Source of the DNA: Betaproteobacteria bacterium
GTDB lineage: Bacteria > Pseudomonadota > Gammaproteobacteria > Burkholderiales > Eutrophovitaceae
Direction: 5' to 3'
Assembly (NCBI GenBank): GCA_020346185.1
Contig: CP070775.1
Span: 3,092,809 to 3,146,234 of the forward strand
Length of the DNA stretch: 53,426 bases
Made by a program: the position numbers and the translations under genes
Part shown: in pieces, positions 51,427 through 53,426 of the stretch
Layout of the letters: the number at the start of each line of letters is the position of its first letter
How positions within the stretch are numbered: position 1 is the first letter of the stretch
Notes under the pieces: generated by a model
What the model saw: the letters and a program-made list of their open reading frames with translations, nothing else
Told to the model about the DNA's origin: nothing
The model's database searches: none

Positions 51427-52512
51427 ATGAGTTTGACCAAGATTGAAGAAGTACGGACCACCCAGGTCCTCGCACCCATTCGTCGTCCACTGCGCAACGC
51501 TTCGGGCTTTATCCCGAGCTTTCCTGTTGTGCTCATCGATCTCGTGCGCGACGACGGTGTGGTCGGGCGTGCTTATACGCAAATCTACTTTGCGGAACTG
51601 CTCCCGGCCTTGGAAGCCTCCATTCAGTCGCTGGCGACTCTCATCAAGGGTATGCCGGCCTCACCGCGCGATGTCTACAACTCCCTCATGGAGCGGATGC
51701 GCCTTTGGGGTGTCAAGAACACGTTCTGTACCGCCATGGGCGGTCTGGACATGGCACTGTGGGACGCCTACGCTCGCGGGCGCAACGAACCCTTATATAC
51801 CACGCTGGGCGCACAGCCTTGCGCGCACAAGCCCTATTACAGCGTGGGCCTTTACGACGAAGAAAGCGTGATTGAGGTGGCAGAGGAAGCGGTTGCCGAC
51901 AACTATCCCGGACTCAAGATCAAGGCCGGGTTTCCAACACTTGCAGAGGACCTTGCCGCAGTGCGTGCGGCCAAGCGCGTTCTCGGTGACCGTGCCCTGA
52001 TGATCGACTACAACCAAGCACTCACAGTCGCCGAAGCCATGATCCGCTGCAAGGCGCTCGATGACGAAGGGCTCACGTGGATCGAAGAGCCGATCATTGC
52101 CGATGACTACGAGGGCAATGCCAAGCTCGCCGACGCGATTACCACGCCTATTCAGATCGGCGAGAATTTCAATGGCCCCGAAGACATGGACACTGCAATG
52201 AAGGCCAATGCGACGGACTACGTGATGATTGACCCGCAGTTCATCCGTGGCGTCACGGGTTGGATAGAAACTGCGGCGATGGCACGCGCAGCCGGCCGGG
52301 AGATGTCATCGCACACCTTCGTCGAAGCCAGCAGTCATTTGCTGTGTGCCACACCAACCGCCCACTGGCTCGAGCACATGGACGTTGTCGGCCAACTTCT
52401 CGCTGAACCCTTCCCGCTTGTCGACGGCGCGCTGACACCGCCCGATCGACCCGGCCTCGGCATGGAGTGGAACGACGAGATGGTGAATAAGCATCGGGCA
52501 GGAGCGAAATAG
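51427..52512 (+). CDS. Mandelate racemase-like enolase-superfamily enzyme
   Basis: This 361-aa enzyme keeps every catalytic residue of Pseudomonas mandelate racemase at a one-residue offset. Lys164 and Lys166 are in LKIKAG. The metal ligands are Asp194 (MIDYNQ), Glu220 (WIEEP) and Glu246 (GENFNGPE). The His296-Asp269 dyad is in SSHTFVE and MIDPQ, and Glu316 is in HWLEHMD. Overall sequence also follows that enzyme closely (PTAHWLE, DYEGNAKL, GVTGWI). It should abstract the alpha proton of a carboxylate substrate; mandelate, a related 2-hydroxy acid or a sugar acid are possible. AAGGGA precedes the ATG. A glutamine amidotransferase follows 51 bases later on the same strand. Confidence 0.9.
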   Translation: MSLTKIEEVRTTQVLAPIRRPLRNASGFIPSFPVVLIDLVRDDGVVGRAYTQIYFAELLPALEASIQSLATLIKGMPASPRDVYNSLMERMRLWGVKNTFCTAMGGLDMALWDAYARGRNEPLYTTLGAQPCAHKPYYSVGLYDEESVIEVAEEAVADNYPGLKIKAGFPTLAEDLAAVRAAKRVLGDRALMIDYNQALTVAEAMIRCKALDDEGLTWIEEPIIADDYEGNAKLADAITTPIQIGENFNGPEDMDTAMKANATDYVMIDPQFIRGVTGWIETAAMARAAGREMSSHTFVEASSHLLCATPTAHWLEHMDVVGQLLAEPFPLVDGALTPPDRPGLGMEWNDEMVNKHRAGAK

Positions 52513-52563
52513 CAGCTCGTTTGTGCTTTCTCCGATTTGATTTCAAAGCGGCAATAATCGTAA

Positions 52564-53307
52564 ATGACTGCGGGCCGGCCCATACTGATTCTGCAGTTGC
52601 GACCGGAAGACACGACCTCCGACAGCGAGTACGCTTGCTTCCTGAAATACGGCGGATTGCAACCCAAGGACACTTGCCGAATCCGCATCGAGCAACTCGG
52701 CATTCCCGACAACCTGGACCCTGATGACTATTCCGCCATCATTGTTGGCGGCAGCCCGTTTGATATCAGCACACCCGAAGATAAAAAATCGCAGATCCAG
52801 AAAGAGATCGAAGCCGACTTCAACAAACTGCTCGAACAAGTGGTCACCCGCGACATCCCCTTTCTCGGCGCTTGCTCCGGCAACGGATTGTTGGGTAACC
52901 ACCTCGGGACAACCATCTCCACCAAGTACCGCGAAGCCGTCGGCTGCGTCACACTGGACATCACCGAAGACGGCAAGCGCGACCCGCTACTAGCAGGCTT
53001 CCCGGATCAGATCGACGCTCTGCTCGGTCACAAGGAGGCCGTCGACACCACACCCGATGGCGCGGTTTTGCTCATGACCGGCCGCGTTTGCCCGGTGCAG
53101 ATGTTTCGCGTCGGCAACAACGTCTACGCCACCCAGTTCCACCCGGAAGCCGACGCCGACGAATTCTCGCTACGCATCGACATCTACCGCAATCACGGCT
53201 ACTTCCAGCCAAACGAAGCCGATGAGTTAAAAAGGCGAGTCAGCCAGAAACCCACCCCTTATGCCCACGCGATACTTAGGCAGTTTGTGGAAAGGTATTA
53301 TCGTTGA
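52564..53307 (+). CDS. Class I glutamine amidotransferase
   Basis: This 247-aa protein has the GATase1 nucleophile elbow FLGACSGNGLLG (Cys104) and the His-Glu of the triad in QFHPEAD (His193, Glu195). AIIVGGSPFD is the usual N-terminal strand motif. It resembles the stand-alone GMP-synthase-like amidotransferase group, which hydrolyses glutamine to deliver ammonia or acts on gamma-glutamyl substrates. No synthase partner is adjacent. There is no strong ribosome site at 52564. The preceding mandelate racemase-like gene is only 51 bases upstream, so they may share a transcript. Confidence 0.82.
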   Translation: MTAGRPILILQLRPEDTTSDSEYACFLKYGGLQPKDTCRIRIEQLGIPDNLDPDDYSAIIVGGSPFDISTPEDKKSQIQKEIEADFNKLLEQVVTRDIPFLGACSGNGLLGNHLGTTISTKYREAVGCVTLDITEDGKRDPLLAGFPDQIDALLGHKEAVDTTPDGAVLLMTGRVCPVQMFRVGNNVYATQFHPEADADEFSLRIDIYRNHGYFQPNEADELKRRVSQKPTPYAHAILRQFVERYYR

Positions 53308-53338
53308 TAGTCAGCAAACGTAAAGGACGCCCGGGTCA

Positions 53339-53426
53339 ATGACAGGAAACTTTGTTTATGGGTGCACGCCAGATTGGAGAGATGGATCCCAGCGGCTGGA
53401 CAACTGGAGGAACAATGGACGAGAAC
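53339..53426 (+). CDS. Start of a gene cut by the window end
   Basis: Two start candidates exist. ATG 53339 follows AAAGGA and opens a frame (MTGNFVYGCTPDWRDGSQRL...) that stays open to the end. ATG 53415 has the stronger site CTGGAGGAACA and opens MDEN. Only one is likely used; too little is seen to identify the product. Confidence 0.45.
   Translation, partial: MTGNFVYGCTPDWRDGSQRLDNWRNNGRE

Overview
The window looks like the chromosome of a free-living proteobacterium, most likely a gammaproteobacterium. Base composition is moderately high in G+C. Shine-Dalgarno sites are of the GGAGG type, GTG and TTG starts are used, and the gene set is typical of Gram-negative metabolism: a MOSC protein, a LivHMGF/UrtBCDE-type transporter, FadD, a PQQ-type sugar dehydrogenase, CIA30 and a HemW-like protein. 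I could not place it more finely. No rRNA, tRNA, CRISPR array, transposase or phage gene was seen.

Layout. 1-720: a 79-bp direct repeat, a small orphan protein and a strong hairpin. 723-1586: MOSC protein. 1898-6713: a urea/amide/branched-chain amino acid type ABC operon with a permease-ATPase fusion. 6731-8774: reverse-strand set (membrane protein, MaoC hydratase, D-2-hydroxyacid dehydrogenase). 9215-11560: penicillin acylase. 12025-13617: a 63-aa protein, two C-rich-loop terminator hairpins, then a cyclic di-GMP-I (GEMM) riboswitch ahead of a small secreted Cys-rich protein. 13787-19314: DehI-like protein, a decayed GCS2-CBS gene, gamma-glutamyltransferase, an NTF2-like protein, and a cupin/hydrolase pair. 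19709-24318: acyl-CoA synthetase, CmcJ/NvfI-like protein, LOG-family protein, methyltransferase. 24487-26304: a cytochrome c pseudogene and a sugar dehydrogenase. 26498-30616: an SDR lacking the catalytic pair, a small exported protein, and a second GEMM riboswitch ahead of another secreted protein. 31223-37001: EamA transporter and a Gld-like ABC operon with a DUF4340 protein. 37071-41795: EamA remnant, PLP decarboxylase, ureohydrolase and YjiH transporter. 42364-44777: CYTH-CHAD protein plus a ParA-like ATPase. 45148-48525: CIA30 protein, hydroxyacyl-CoA dehydrogenase, ceramidase pseudogene, SRPBCC protein. 48710-51129: two radical SAM enzymes behind an FNR/Anr-type box. 51427-end: a mandelate racemase-like enzyme, a glutamine amidotransferase, and the start of a further gene.

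Three themes stand out. First, two separate c-di-GMP-I riboswitches sharing an identical 15-nt 5' block each precede a signal-peptide protein with several cysteines and no recognised family, and each gene ends in a perfect terminator. This suggests a c-di-GMP-controlled set of exported proteins. Second, two enzyme systems look compact and poorly described: an FNR-boxed pair of radical SAM enzymes, and a CYTH-CHAD/ParA operon that may position polyphosphate. Third, gene decay is frequent. A GCS2-CBS gene, a class I cytochrome c, a ceramidase and a copy of an EamA transporter are all visible as broken remnants.

All family calls rest on motif recognition by eye; no database search was possible.
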